In this document: piece after piece, positions 22,806-33,639 of the stretch
Numbering within the stretch: the stretch's first letter is position 1
Layout of the letters: each line of letters begins with the position of its first letter
From: Anodontia alba
Taxonomy: Eukaryota; Mollusca; Bivalvia; Lucinida; Lucinidae
DNA: 64,000 bases
NCBI GenBank assembly: GCA_964016985.1
Contig: OZ024823.1
Location: forward strand, 67,476,514-67,540,513
Direction: 5' to 3'
Translations under genes and position numbers: made by a program
Notes under the pieces: model-generated
What the model was told of the DNA's origin: nothing
The model's database searches: none
Seen by the model: only the letters and a program-made list of their open reading frames with translations

Positions 22806-22979
22806 TTAAGAAGAATGGAGGAGTGCTTGTCTAGAAACTACTTATCTAGGTTATGGTAGGGGTTTGATCAGAAAATATAGCAGAAAATAGGGTTGAGAGG
22901 GCACAAAAAAGGAATGTTATAAAATTTGAAAGAAGTTGTGCAGAGGTGAGAATGAAAAGGAATATAACATAGCAATGCT

Positions 22980-23060
22980 TTGTTGTTGTTGTTGTTTATA
23001 GTTGGATTTATCGTCGGTTTCAACAATTTTTAAGTGGTATCGCGATCGTGTCTGCATATG
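22980..23060 (-). mobile_element. SINE family B tail fragment
   Basis: GTCGGTTTCAACAATTTTTAAGTGGTATCGCGA resembles, in part, the minus-strand tail at 6590-6640. It is preceded by a (TTG)n run. (Match given as short blocks: TTTCAACA, TTTTTAAG, GTATCG.). Confidence 0.45.
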
Positions 23061-23349
23061 GCATGAATTGGATGCTCACTTTTAGTTTTCTCATCAATAA
23101 AAGATTTAATCAAGTTCACCTAAAATGAGTGGTGACAGATCAATGAATAAATCATCATCTTGCGTAGTGGCAACGATGGCACACTAGCAACCGATTCTGT
23201 AGGCCAAAAGGAGATATTCCAGTAAGGCGAAAATTTTTCCTAGTTGGCTCAGGTGTTGGACCAGACTTTAGAAATTACAATATGCGATTTTATTACATAT
23301 TCCGGTAGCCCGATGTCTGTACCACAGCAGAAATTAAAAATATGCTACT

Positions 23350-23815
23350 TTTGTTTGTGTTGAGGTTTTACGGCCCAGTCAATCCAATGGGGTCATGTCG
23401 ACAGCGGTCAGTTTACATAACCACACATTTACTGGGCAGGCTTAGTCCTCTTAGCGGTTAACCAGCATTGCGCACATTCCTTCGCCAGAAACTGACAACA
23501 GCCCTTCCTGATTTGTTTGTTTGTGTTGAGGTTTTACGGCCCAGTCAACCCAATTGGGTCATGTCGAGCGCGGTCAATTTACCTAACCATACGTTTACTG
23601 GGCAGGCGTAGTCCTCTAAGCGGTTAACCAGTATTGTGCACATTCTTCCGCCAGAAAGCTTCCCTTCTTGATACAGCGGAAGGGTGAGAATGGCCGTAGA
23701 AAATACTTCATGAGCAATCTCCACGAAAGAATGTTGCCGACCTCGGCGGGGTTTGAACCCGCGACCTTCTGGCCTCCAGTCGGACGGCGCGTCCGACTGA
23801 GCCACCGAGGACGGC
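23350..23815 (-). mobile_element. Composite SINE-A: full copy plus partial tail
   Basis: A full minus-strand SINE (23815 to about 23515) is followed in sense direction by a partial second tail (about 23514 to 23350) starting at CAGGAAGGGCTGTTGTC. One perfect 12-bp duplication, AAATATGCTACT, brackets the pair (23338-23349 and 23816-23827). This is the second such 1.5-length unit in the window, and its junction differs from that of 12870-13314. Confidence 0.87.
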
Positions 23816-23921
23816 AAATATGCTACTAGCTTCTGATTATGGAGAGATGATTCAGCCCTGTTTACCCCACCCCGAAAACTCCTAAATTAATATTATATTC
23901 AAAACGATGGAATTACATTTA

Positions 23922-24246
23922 CAGTCGACTCTCTTTTTCTCGAATTCCAAGGGACTCACTGAAATACTTCGAGATATCCGTACATCGACATATCAGAGTT
24001 GAGAGAGTGAGGAAAACAATAAATTGAACAATTACATTTAACAAATGAATGTGTAATTTGTTAGAAATATATATATAAAATAATGTGGAAAAGAGGAGAA
24101 ATTGCTCCTTAGGAGCAATTTCTCCTCTTTTCCACATTATTTTGTTACCTGTTGTCATAATTTCATGTTAAAATAGGGATCAGATTTTCACTTCGAGTTA
24201 AGCGGTTATTCGAAATAAGCGAGTTCGAGATAACGAGGTTCGACTG
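23922..24246. mobile_element. Tc1/mariner-pogo-like MITE (325 bp)
   Basis: TA dinucleotides flank inverted ends CAGTCGACTCTC (left) and CAGTCGAACCTCG (right, complemented). These are typical of Tigger/pogo-derived MITEs. Subterminal text ATCTCGAA and ACTTCGAGATAT is also inverted. No transposase coding is present. The centre carries a perfect hairpin. Confidence 0.75.
24077..24143. repeat. Perfect 33-bp inverted repeat with 1-nt centre
   Basis: The left arm 24077-24109 (AAAATAATGTGGAAAAGAGG onward) is exactly complementary to 24111-24143, with a single T between. Arms this perfect suggest recent formation, gene conversion or selection, since the surrounding MITE termini are much less similar to each other. 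Confidence 0.97.
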
Positions 24247-24690
24247 TAGTTACCTTTTCCTTTAGAAAATATTTCTTGCATCAGAATAACGAGAACACAA
24301 GACTGAAATTGTTAAATGAATACAGTCAGTGTGCAAGTCTGGTATACATGACTTAAATTATACCCCCCCCCCCCCACAACCCCCTCCACCCCGCCACAAA
24401 CCCCCACACGACCCAAGATGCATTTTGGTGGATATATTACATACTTATGTCATATATATATATATAGGAAGTTGGGTCTAGGGGTGGGAGGGGGACTACT
24501 TATATAACAATTTTAATGAAAAACATTTAATTCTGCATTTTCGCCGTACGTAAGAAACAGAATTCTAGTAAAATATACCTGAGACGCGCACAGACTATAT
24601 TCATTCAAATATAATTTCCAATCAGTGTTTTGCTCTCGTCATTCTGGTGTAAGAAATATTTTCCAAAGGGAAAGGTAACTAAATAAAATT
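24247..24690. other. No gene; C-rich and TA-rich simple sequence
   Basis: A C-rich tract lies at 24363-24400 and a short (TA)n at about 24455-24467. Nothing else supported. Confidence 0.5.
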
Positions 24691-24698
24691 CCCATCGT

Positions 24699-24822
24699 TT
24701 TGTTTGTTTGTGGTGAGGTTTTACGGCCCATTCAAACCAATGGGGTCATGTCTAGCGCGGTCAGTTTACCTAACCACACGTTTACTGAGCAGGCTTAGTC
24801 CTCCAAGCGGTTAACCAGTCCC
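24699..24822 (-). mobile_element. 5'-truncated SINE-A with target-site duplication
   Basis: Only the last ~120 bp of the SINE is present, ending in sense direction at (CAAA)n. CCCATCGTTTTG occurs at both edges (about 24691-24702 and 24823-24834), so it inserted in truncated form. Confidence 0.85.
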
Positions 24823-24944
24823 ATCGTTTTGAACATGGTACTAATTTACAAGTGTTTTTGGGCTGGAGTTATCTACCCTTGATAATAAGAAGCATAAATT
24901 TTCCTTTCTGCCATGATTCAGACGTCGGGCCTCCGGAATACATG

Positions 24945-27830
24945 ACAAGAGGGCCATGATAGGCCTGTATCGCTCACCTGACTATCAGAGCACTTACACA
25001 ACGTGACCTAGAAATGATCAAAGGAAACATTCTGACCGAGATTCCAGATGATTATATTAACAAGTAGGACAATGTAGCATGTCTAATGGACCATGAAATA
25101 TAAGTCAAGGTCAAATATGGATTACTGCTCTAAAGAGGCCATGCTAAGGTGTATGTATGTGCGAAGAATCACTGGCGTTTGGACAAATGGTAACTGAGAA
25201 ACTGACCTAAACGCAAAAGCTTAATAAATTCAGTGGACAGTAAAATATAGGTCAATGTCAAATATGGATGACTGCACTCAAGAGGCAATGCTAAAATGTA
25301 TGCAAATGCCAAGTGTCACTGCCGTATGATTAATAGTTACTGAGAAACTAACTTAAACAGAATAAAAAATTTAGAAAATCACTGGACAATGAAATATAGG
25401 TCATAAATGACCCAGCTCCAAACTTGACCTAGAAATTATCAAGACAAAACATTTTGAGCAAGATTCATGATAATCACTTCAAAAAAACGTAAACTCTTAG
25501 AGTGTTAACGTTTTCCTTTAATTTGGCCTGGCGACCTAATTTTTGACCCCAAGTGAAAAAGTTTTGAACTTGACCTAAAATCAACAAGCCAAACATTTTG
25601 AGCACAACTCATGATTGTCATTTCAAAATGTGACTTCTAGAGTGTTAACAAGGTTTGCCTGTGATTTGAACCAGTGACGTAGCTTTTGACCCCAAGTAAC
25701 CCACTTTCAAACTTGACCTAGAAATCAACAAGCCAAACATTTTGAGCAAGATTTATGATGATTACTTAAAAATGCGACCTCTACAGTGTTAACAATATTT
25801 TCCTTTGATTTGGACCGGTGACCTAGATTATCATCTCAAGTGATTCAGTTTGAACCCGACCTAGAAACTATGAAGACATACATTTTGAGCAAGATTCATG
25901 ATGATTGCTCAAAAACAAATGTGACCTCTAGAATATTTACAATGTTTTCCTTTGTGACATAGTTTTTACTCAAAATGACACAGTTTCAAAGTCGACCTAG
26001 GAATCATCAAGACAAACATTTTGAGCAAGATTCATGAAAATTACTTCAAAAACGAGGTCTCTAGAGCGCTATTAATTTTTGTCTTTGATTTGGTCCGTTG
26101 AACTAGTTTTTTTTACCCGAGTTACCTAGTCTCAAACGTGACTTAGAAATCATCAAGGTAAGTATTTTGAGCAAGATTCATGATGATTATTTGAATAAGA
26201 TATCATAAGGGCAAAGATTCTGGTAAAGTTTCATGAAGATTGGAGAAAAAACTGTAGAGTCCAGAGGTTGAAAAAGGTTTTAAAGAAATCTAACCTAGTG
26301 ACCTGGTTTTTGACTCGGCATGATCCATATTCAGACTTGATCAAGATATCATTAAAAAAAACTCTGGTAAAGTTTCATAAAGGCTGAAGCAAAACTGTGG
26401 CCTCTAGAGTGTGAACAAGGTTTTATAGAAAAGTGACCTAGTGACCTAGTTTTTAACCCTACAGGCCCCACATTCCAACCTGACCGAGACATTATCAAGC
26501 CAAAAATTTTGGCAAAGTTCTTTGAAGATTAACACAAAACTGTGTCCTCTAGAGGGTGAATAATGTTTTAAAGAAATTTTACACAGTGACTTAGTTTTTG
26601 ATCCGGAATGACCTATCTTCAAACTTGACTGAGATATCATCAAGTTCATTATTTTGGCAAAGTTCTGTGAAGATTGAAGGAAAAATGTGGCCTCAAGAAG
26701 GTTAACAAGGTTTTGAAGAAACTCGATCTTGTGACCTAGTTTTTGACCCTACATGACCCAAATTCGAACGTGCCCAAGATATTAATAAGACAAATATTCT
26801 GGTGAAAATTTACCCAGATTAAAGCAAATATTAGGTCTCTAGAGGATGAGCAAGGTTTTAAACAAATCTGGTCTAGTGACCTTCTTTGTCAACCATACAT
26901 GACGCATACTCAAACTAAACCAATATATTATCAGAAAAAAAACTGTCTTGAAAAGTTCCATGAAGACTAAATCAAAACTATGGATTCTAGAGGGTGAACA
27001 AGTTTTTTCAAAGAAATGAATCTCAGTGAGCTATTTTTACTCAAAATGACCCATATTCCAACACGACCTAGCCGAGATATTAACAAGAAAAACATTCTGG
27101 TAAAAATAATTATGACGATTGAAGCAAAACTGTGGACTCTTGAGAGTGAACAAGGTTTTGAACAAATCTAAACTAGTGACCTAGATTTTGATCCGACATT
27201 ACCCATATTCGAACCTGAATAAGATATTATCAAGAGAAACCTTTTGGTTTAGTTTCATGAAAATAAAAGCAAAAATGTGGCTTCTAGAGTGTAAACAAGG
27301 TTTTAAAGAAATTTAATCTAGTGACCTACTGTCTCATCTGACATAACCTATATTCGAATATGACCGAGATATCATCATGTCAAACATCTTGGTAAAGTTT
27401 CATGAAGATTCCAGCAAAACTGTGACCTCTAGAGGGTGAAGTGAACAATGTTTTAAAGAAACTTGACCTAGTTTTTTTACTCGACATAACTCGACATAAC
27501 CCATGTTCAAACTTGACCGAGATATTATCTAGACAAATTTTCTGGTAAAGATTCATGACGATTGAAGCAAAATGTTGGCCTCTAAAGGGTGAACAAGGTT
27601 TTAAAGAAATTTCACTGTGACCTAGTTTTTTTACATGATATAACCATTATTCGAATTTTACCGAGGTATCATCATGTCAAACATTCTGGTAATTATGATT
27701 GATGAAAACCTTTAGCCTCTAGAGGGTGAACAACATAAAAGTTGACGACGCATGATGTACGTACGACTGTACGTACGACTGACACAATAGCTCACCTTGA
27801 GCACTTCGTGTGAAGGTGAGCTAATAAACC
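24945..27830 (+). mobile_element. Hairpin-ended element with a degenerate GACCTAG tandem core
   Basis: It opens with AGAGGGCCATGATAGGCC and CGCTCACCTGA and closes with AGCTCACCTT ... AAGGTGAGCT (27789-27822, perfect 10-bp stem around GAGCACTTCGTGTG) then AATAA. Between them are about 25 degenerate units of roughly 90-120 bp built from GTGACCTAGTTTTTGACCC, AAACTTGACCTAGAAAT, ATTTTGAGCAAGATTCATG and CTCTAGAGTGTTAACAAGG. A palindromic GTACGTACGACTGTACGTAC run precedes the end. No ORF longer than about 67 codons is present, so any mobility would be non-autonomous. Related ends occur at 17403, 10443, 42368 and 47212. Confidence 0.75.
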
Positions 27831-28016
27831 AAAGAATATTATTTCTGAAATCTAGTAATCAACACGTGAGCCAATTAGGAAAAATCCTCGCCTAACTGCA
27901 ATATCTTCCTAGACAATCTCAAGTGACATTATCTATTTTCAACTAAGGTGACATGAACGATTTGTGTGTGATGTAAATAAACAACTGTAAAGGTTACTAT
28001 GGCAACCAAAATATTG

Positions 28017-28324
28017 GGCCGGCCTCGGTGGCTCAGTTGGATGCGCCGTCCAAATGGAGACCAGGAGGTCGCCGGTTCAACCCCCGCCGAGGTCGGCAAC
28101 AAGCTTTCGTGGAGATTGATCATGAAATATTTTCTACGGTCATTCTCTCCCTTCCGCTGATTCAAGAAGGGCAGTTGTCAATTTCTGGCGAAAGAATGTG
28201 CACAATACTGGTTAACCGCTTACAGTACTAAGCCTGCCCAGTAAACGTGTTGTTAGGTAAACTGACCGCGCTCGACATGACCCCATTGGGTTGACTGGGC
28301 CGTAAAACATCAACACAAACAAAC
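28017..28324 (+). mobile_element. SINE-A, full length
   Basis: Complete tRNA head to (CAAA)n tail. CCAAAATATTG brackets it (28006-28016 and 28325-28335). It lies just outside the left terminus of the 28401-39206 structure. Confidence 0.95.
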
Positions 28325-28400
28325 CCAAAATATTGTACCATCGCAAAAATCACAAAAATAACCACTTAAAGGACAACTACCTGCCTTTAGCAAACCCGGC

Positions 28401-28498
28401 GATTTGTAATAACGCCGCAATTTGTAAAAACATTGTTTATTACAAATTGCAGCGCATGACACAACGCAATTTGTAATAAAGCCGCAATTTGTAATAAG
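28401..28498 (+). repeat. Left terminal inverted repeat of the 10.8-kb structure
   Basis: It holds four forward copies of the 14-mer GCAATTTGTAATAA (some with one or two changes) and one inverted copy, TTATTACAAATTGC, in the order forward, forward, inverted, forward, forward. The spacers include CGCC and GCGCATGACACAAC. Confidence 0.85.
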
Positions 28499-28522
28499 TA
28501 TGTGTACATGTAAATTCCTCAC

Positions 28523-29010
28523 AACTAATCAGGGGACAGAACAGGACAATTTAGACACCAGAGACGAAGTTTTATAACAAATTGCGTTGACCTTGTTTTT
28601 AGGCGTTTATCGATGATTTTCACATTTGCCGTAAATTGTAATAAACTTTCCAAACATAAGCTACCGTAGGAATTTCGAAGTATATTACTTGTATCATCGT
28701 AACAACAAATCAGGGGACAGAACATGACAGTTTAGACATCAGGGATGAAGTTTTCGAACCTTCATTACAAATTGCGTTGACTTTGCTTTTTGGCGATTTT
28801 CGATGATTTTCACATTTGCCGCAATTTGTAATATACTTTCCAAATTAAAATTTCTCCGGGAATTTTGAAGTATATATATTTGTAGCTTCGTTACAACTAA
28901 TCAGGGGACAGAACTGTACAGTTTAGAGATTAAAGATGAAGATTTCAAACTTTATTACAAATTGCGTTGACCTTGGGTTTAGGCGTATTTCGGTGACTTT
29001 CACATTTGGT
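28523..29010 (+). repeat. Left ~185-bp tandem array
   Basis: About 2.7 units, with AATCAGGGGACAGAAC at 28527, 28708 and 28899. Each unit carries ATTACAAATTGCGTTGACC and, about 50 bp on, GCCGCAATTTGTAAT in inverse orientation. The array breaks off after CACATTTGGTATAAACAT. Confidence 0.92.
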
Positions 29011-29379
<369 letters not shown>

Positions 29380-29687
29380 AGCAATGATAAGATAACGAAA
29401 GCAATAAAAAAAAAATAATTATATATATATATACTGGAAATGACAGTAAGGTCAGAATATCAATTAAAGAGCCATAATTGTTAACTGGTTCATACTAATG
29501 CCACTTCTAAGGCTGATAAAATCAGTCGTAGAAGTCGCTTTAATATATCACAAGACCTTAAGGGATTTTAATAAAAACAATTGGGGGGATAAGGGCAGCG
29601 ATTCCCTGGTAAGTATCCCACAGAATCTACTAACGTTTCAATAGAGAGTTGCATGTACAGAACATTGTATTTAAATGGCTTCAACAG

Positions 29688-30959
29688 TTAAAAGCGTTTT
29701 GTGTCGCTTATATACTTTTGGACTTTTTCAAATATAAGAACATTTGTTGTGTATGGTAAAGAGGCATCTCCATATAGTAGAAGATTAAGCGATATTGTTT
29801 GATACTCTGATACAGCTTTAAAGAGTTCGTTTCTCTGTGCGGTGTACAAGGGACAACAAAGTAGATAATGGTGCGAATTTTCTACCTGTCCACAGTGGCA
29901 AAATGGAGATTCAGTTATATTTTTGGAGTAGAGATCGCTGTTTAAGCTGCTACATTTTGTTCGGAGACGTGTATGCAAGATCTGTGTTTTCCTATTGCCT
30001 GTATAGAAATATTTTGGAATAGACGTTCTGTTGCGGTTTAAATAATTCTTGAAAGAAGTAACCGAACTGGAACGTTTTGCTTCATCGGACAAGTCGTTCC
30101 ATTTTCTTACCACAGATGGTAGACAAGACTGAAAATATAGATTAGTTCTAGCGTGAATAGATTGTAGGTTATCTGCATTTCGGAGGCTGTATTGGGATAG
30201 ATTGTTTATTGACTGTGGTACTAAAGAAGAAAGATAAGACGGAGTTAAGTCATTATACATTTTGTAGAACATGACGAGTTTATGATTTTCCCGTCTCTTT
30301 TCTAGTGTAACCCAGCCAGTTTCTTGGTACAGGGCATTAAGAGATACAAGTTTGGTTGTTCCAGTGGCAATTCGTGCGGCTTCGATTTGGATTTTCTCAA
30401 TTTCTTGTTTTTCAAATTGTGTGCAGTTGTCCCATACTATATCCCCGTATTCAAGTAAGGGCCTTATAAAAGTTGTAAATATTATTTCTAGAGAACTCCT
30501 GTCCAACTTAAACTTGAGTTTTCGCATAATATTAATCCTGTTCCATGCTGTTTTAGTTATGTAATCAATATGTTGGCGCCAAGTGCAGTCGTTGGACAGA
30601 ATTAAGCCTAGGTGTTTATGAGATGACACTTCAGCTATTTGTACTTCTTGCATAAACAGGGGTGGGTGAACAGGCTTGTTTAGTTTTCGAGATATCATCA
30701 TTGATTCGGTTTTGATCGGATTGAAGTCAACTAACCAGTTGTTTGCCCAGATAGAAATTTTTGAAAGGTCTAAGTTAAGGCAAACAGCAGATGTAATAGG
30801 ATTTTCAACAATAATGTAGAGGCTAGTATCGTGAGCGAACAGGCAAATGTTGGAGCCAATTTCAGCGACTATGTCATTAATGTAGATTAAGAAAAGTATT
30901 GGCCCGAGTATGGAGCCTTGCGGCACTCCAGCAAGAATATGTACAGTCTGACGCGACAC
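29688..30959 (-). pseudogene. LINE ORF, 3' part: RT motifs B-E and C-terminal domain
   Basis: About 420 codons. AGVPQGSILGP (motif B) lies at residues 10-20. Motif C reads FAHDTSLY at 41-48, with codon CAC at 30831-30833 in place of the first Asp of the YADD/FADD box, so this copy could not polymerise DNA. The thumb/connection region includes HKHLGLILSNDCTWRQHI. The C-terminus has RTKCSSLNSDLY and FCHCGQVENSHHYLLCCP, a Cys/His cluster common in CR1/L2-like LINE proteins. The nominal start is not biological, because upstream coding lies in another frame. Confidence 0.9.
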
Positions 30960-31320
30960 CAGGAAGTATAACGCGTTGTTTTCTTTCAGCTAAATAATTT
31001 GTAAACCATTTGAGAAGTTCTCCCTGAACACCTGCTGCCTTAAGTTTGTGTAAAAGCCCTGCGTGCCATACACGATCAAATGCTTTCCTGATGTCGCAGA
31101 AGACAACTCTAACTTCTTTGCCCATGTCTAAGGCTTGACAGAATGTATTGTACAAGAAAGTGAGTTGGTTTACAGTGGAGTCTCCTTGTATGAACCCGGA
31201 CTGTAAAGATGATAGAACGTTATTATCTCGAAGATGATTGTATAAGTGCTTGAATATAAGCCTTTCAAATACTTTGTCTTCAGAGTTTAGCAAAGAAATG
31301 GGTCTGTAATTACATACTAA
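30877..31320 (-). pseudogene. LINE ORF fragment: RT fingers/palm (motifs 2a-A)
   Basis: Frame regained after the A-run deletion. It contains NYRPISLLNSEDKVFERL just before and across 31293, LSSLQSGFIQGDSTVNQL, and the palm motif FCDIRKAFDRVWHAGLL with its catalytic Asp retained. The frame is lost again after GVASDCTY, where a 1-bp indel separates it from AGVPQGS in the next fragment. Confidence 0.88.
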
Positions 31321-31811
31321 TGAGGGATCATCTTTTTATGAATAGGGCATATGTTTGCTTCTTTCCATTGTCTAGGTACTTCCCCTTGACTGAGGGATCG
31401 GTTAAAGAGGACACATAGCGGAAAAGCTAGTTCTTTTGACAGTTCTTTAAGAATGCGATTGCTTAATCCGTTTGGACCAGATGCTTTTCCTATCGGTAGT
31501 GATTTTAGGACAGATTCAACTTCTAAGGGGGTGAGGATGATAGAATTTAAGGTAGATTCGATATTATATGGAGGTAAAGCTGGAAGTTCAGCGTTACTAT
31601 ATTCTAACAGTGTTTGTTCCTTAAAATAATTATTAAGTAGATTAGCCTTGTCTTGCTCATCAGTATATATACGTCCATTGCTATCCAGAGGTGGGATGGA
31701 CGAGGTGGCAGTGGGAGATAATACAGTTTTTAGAGTGGACCACCAGTCTGTAGAAGTAAGGGAATCAGACTTCAACTTCTTAGCGATATTTTCATCACAT
31801 GTTCTTTTCGA
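31317..31811 (-). pseudogene. LINE ORF fragment: linker and start of reverse transcriptase
   Basis: It continues in the same frame as the endonuclease part after the single TAA, so one substitution separates the two. It contains YTDEQDKANLLNNYF and LPIGKASGPNGLSNRILKEL (RT motif 0/1; usual KxxGPDG, here GPNG), then PRQWKEANICPIHKK. It ends where five A residues stand in place of six (31333-31337 on the plus strand), which shifts the frame. Confidence 0.9.
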
Positions 31812-33182
31812 TTATTTTATCAACGAGACTACTTTGTTTCTGAGTTTCCTGAATTTATCCCAATGGTACTGCAAATCAGTTTGTTTAGCTTTTCTATAAG
31901 CCCTTTTGCGTTTTCTAATATATCGTTTGATAAATGTAGTTAACCAGGGTGGATCGGAAGGTCTAACTTTTATGTTTTTATTTGGGATGCATAATTTTGA
32001 TATGAATAGTATGTAATCAGTGACATTCTTTGCATGTGTGTTTATGTCATTATCTTCTAGGGATACCCAGTCAGTAGATACAGCTTTATTGCGTAATAGG
32101 TTATAATCTCCTTGATCGTACTTCCATATATGCCGGGTAAAGGATTTTGACTTGGGTTTAGAGAAATTGTATATACCGAAAATTGGACAATGGTACCGAT
32201 GCTCCTGATTCAGAAATGGATCCGCAACACCACTGACTATTAAGTGGGAATTATTGCTTACGAGGAGAATATCCAGTAGGGAAGAGGAAGTTTCAGTAAA
32301 GTGAGTAGGTTCGTTTATAGCTTGGAATAATGCAAATTGAGTGCAGAAACTAAGTATCTTCCGCGATGATTGCGGATGTAGCATGTTGAAGTTGATGTCA
32401 CCCGTTATAATTATGTCATTTATGCCTGAGTCAACAGCTAGGTGTAAAGAGTCTTCTATCAGGGAGTAACAAGCAAGATCGGAATTGGGTGGTCTGTAAA
32501 ATAAGCCAAAAAGCGTGCGTTTATGATTATTTGAAAGTTCAATCCATATACATTCGATACCTCTAGGTTCTAAATCTTGCCTGCGTCTATAATGTAAACC
32601 CTCCTTTACATATATTATGACACCACCGTGACTGTCTCCAACTCGGTCCTTGCGTTCAGGGCTGTTAAAAGACTGTAGACGAATATCATTTGTAGAAAAG
32701 GACGAGTTCAACCAGGTCTCAGTAAAAGCCAATATGTCAAAATGGAATAACTCTGCGTGCAACACATCTAGTTTTGAAGCCAGACTTTGGACATTGTAGT
32801 GAACAAAAGACAGATGATGACTTATATTCAATGAATTTATAAATGTAGAAGAGATGCCAGAAATTGAACTAGTGGTAACTGATGATATTGACGACGATGG
32901 GCCTGGGTTCGGATGAATATCGCCAGCAGATAGTACTAATACAGACAGCCATGCTATCAACATTACAGTAAAAGAACATATATATACATACAACATAAAT
33001 TTTGCGTTTGCTTCGTGATTCTTTCCTTTAGTTAAATTTTTACAATAGTTATGATTAATAATATTGTTAACTACATATTCGTTTTGTTTCAGCTGAAGAA
33101 TGAATGAGTAAGACAAAATCGTCTGCATCGTGATACTAAAAACATAAGAAAATGAAGTAGAATTGAGAACTTGTACATGCAA
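31812..33182 (-). pseudogene. LINE ORF, 5' part: leader and APE-type endonuclease
   Basis: 456 codons. Residues 63-86 form a hydrophobic segment ending in SAGDIHPNPGP, with NPGP at 92-95. It resembles the 2A/leader motif at the N-terminus of many CR1-like LINE proteins, but with His where active 2A peptides have Glu. Endonuclease motifs follow: HYN at 128-130, TETW at 154-157, GDIN at 261-264, LLD at 302-304 and RYHCPI at 329-334. The usual SDH triad box therefore reads RYH, which may be normal for this subfamily or a lost Asp. A basic stretch (KRYIRKRKRAYRKAK) comes before the premature stop. The start chosen is the first ATG; the true start may be nearer residue 63. In intact relatives this domain nicks target DNA. 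Confidence 0.9.
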
Positions 33183-33639
33183 CAGTATGTTGGCATATCA
33201 GCTACTGATACTTGTTTCACATCATAAACTATATAATTGTTGAAAGGAGAAATAGAAACAAATCAGCAACTGGTGTGCCAACTCGCATACAAGTGATAAA
33301 ATAATGAATCGGCGGGAATGACCAAGGAGCGCTACCCCCAAATACCCATAAGTGCATAGAAGGAATTCGCAAAAACATATAAAAGATGAAGAAAACAAAA
33401 ATAGACATGATAACAAAGAATGGAGGGTTTACAAATAACTTAACAGTTTATCGTGCTGTGGGTTTTCCAATCAGTTAGCAGCCGCAATCCCAACAGTTCC
33501 TAAGTGTTATACCATGAATATAGTTTTATCAAAATTTGAGTGTCTAATACACATATATACAATGACTAAGTTCAAAACATGTCGAAGATGCCAAATTTAT
33601 AATACAGATAAGATAGTTATGCAAATAATAGAACACTGA
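33183..33639. other. No gene; possible LINE 5' UTR
   Basis: Upstream of the LINE ORF on its strand. It may include the 5' UTR, but no boundary or target duplication could be placed. Confidence 0.4.

Larger units (their letters stand above)
29688..33182 (-). mobile_element. Decayed CR1/Jockey-superfamily LINE (coding part)
   Basis: Read on the minus strand, the order is a hydrophobic leader with an NPGP motif, an APE-type endonuclease, a reverse transcriptase and a Cys/His-containing C-terminus. This is the ORF2 plan of CR1/L2/Rex1-like non-LTR retrotransposons. The reading frame is broken by one in-frame TAA (31812-31814), one 1-bp deletion (A-run at 31333-31337) and another frameshift near 30930-30940. 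The RT catalytic box reads FAHD in place of FADD. The summed length of about 1,180 codons is normal for such elements, so it is nearly full length in coding terms but inactive. UTR limits are not certain. The 3' end probably lies between 29687 and the microsatellites at 29400. Confidence 0.93.
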
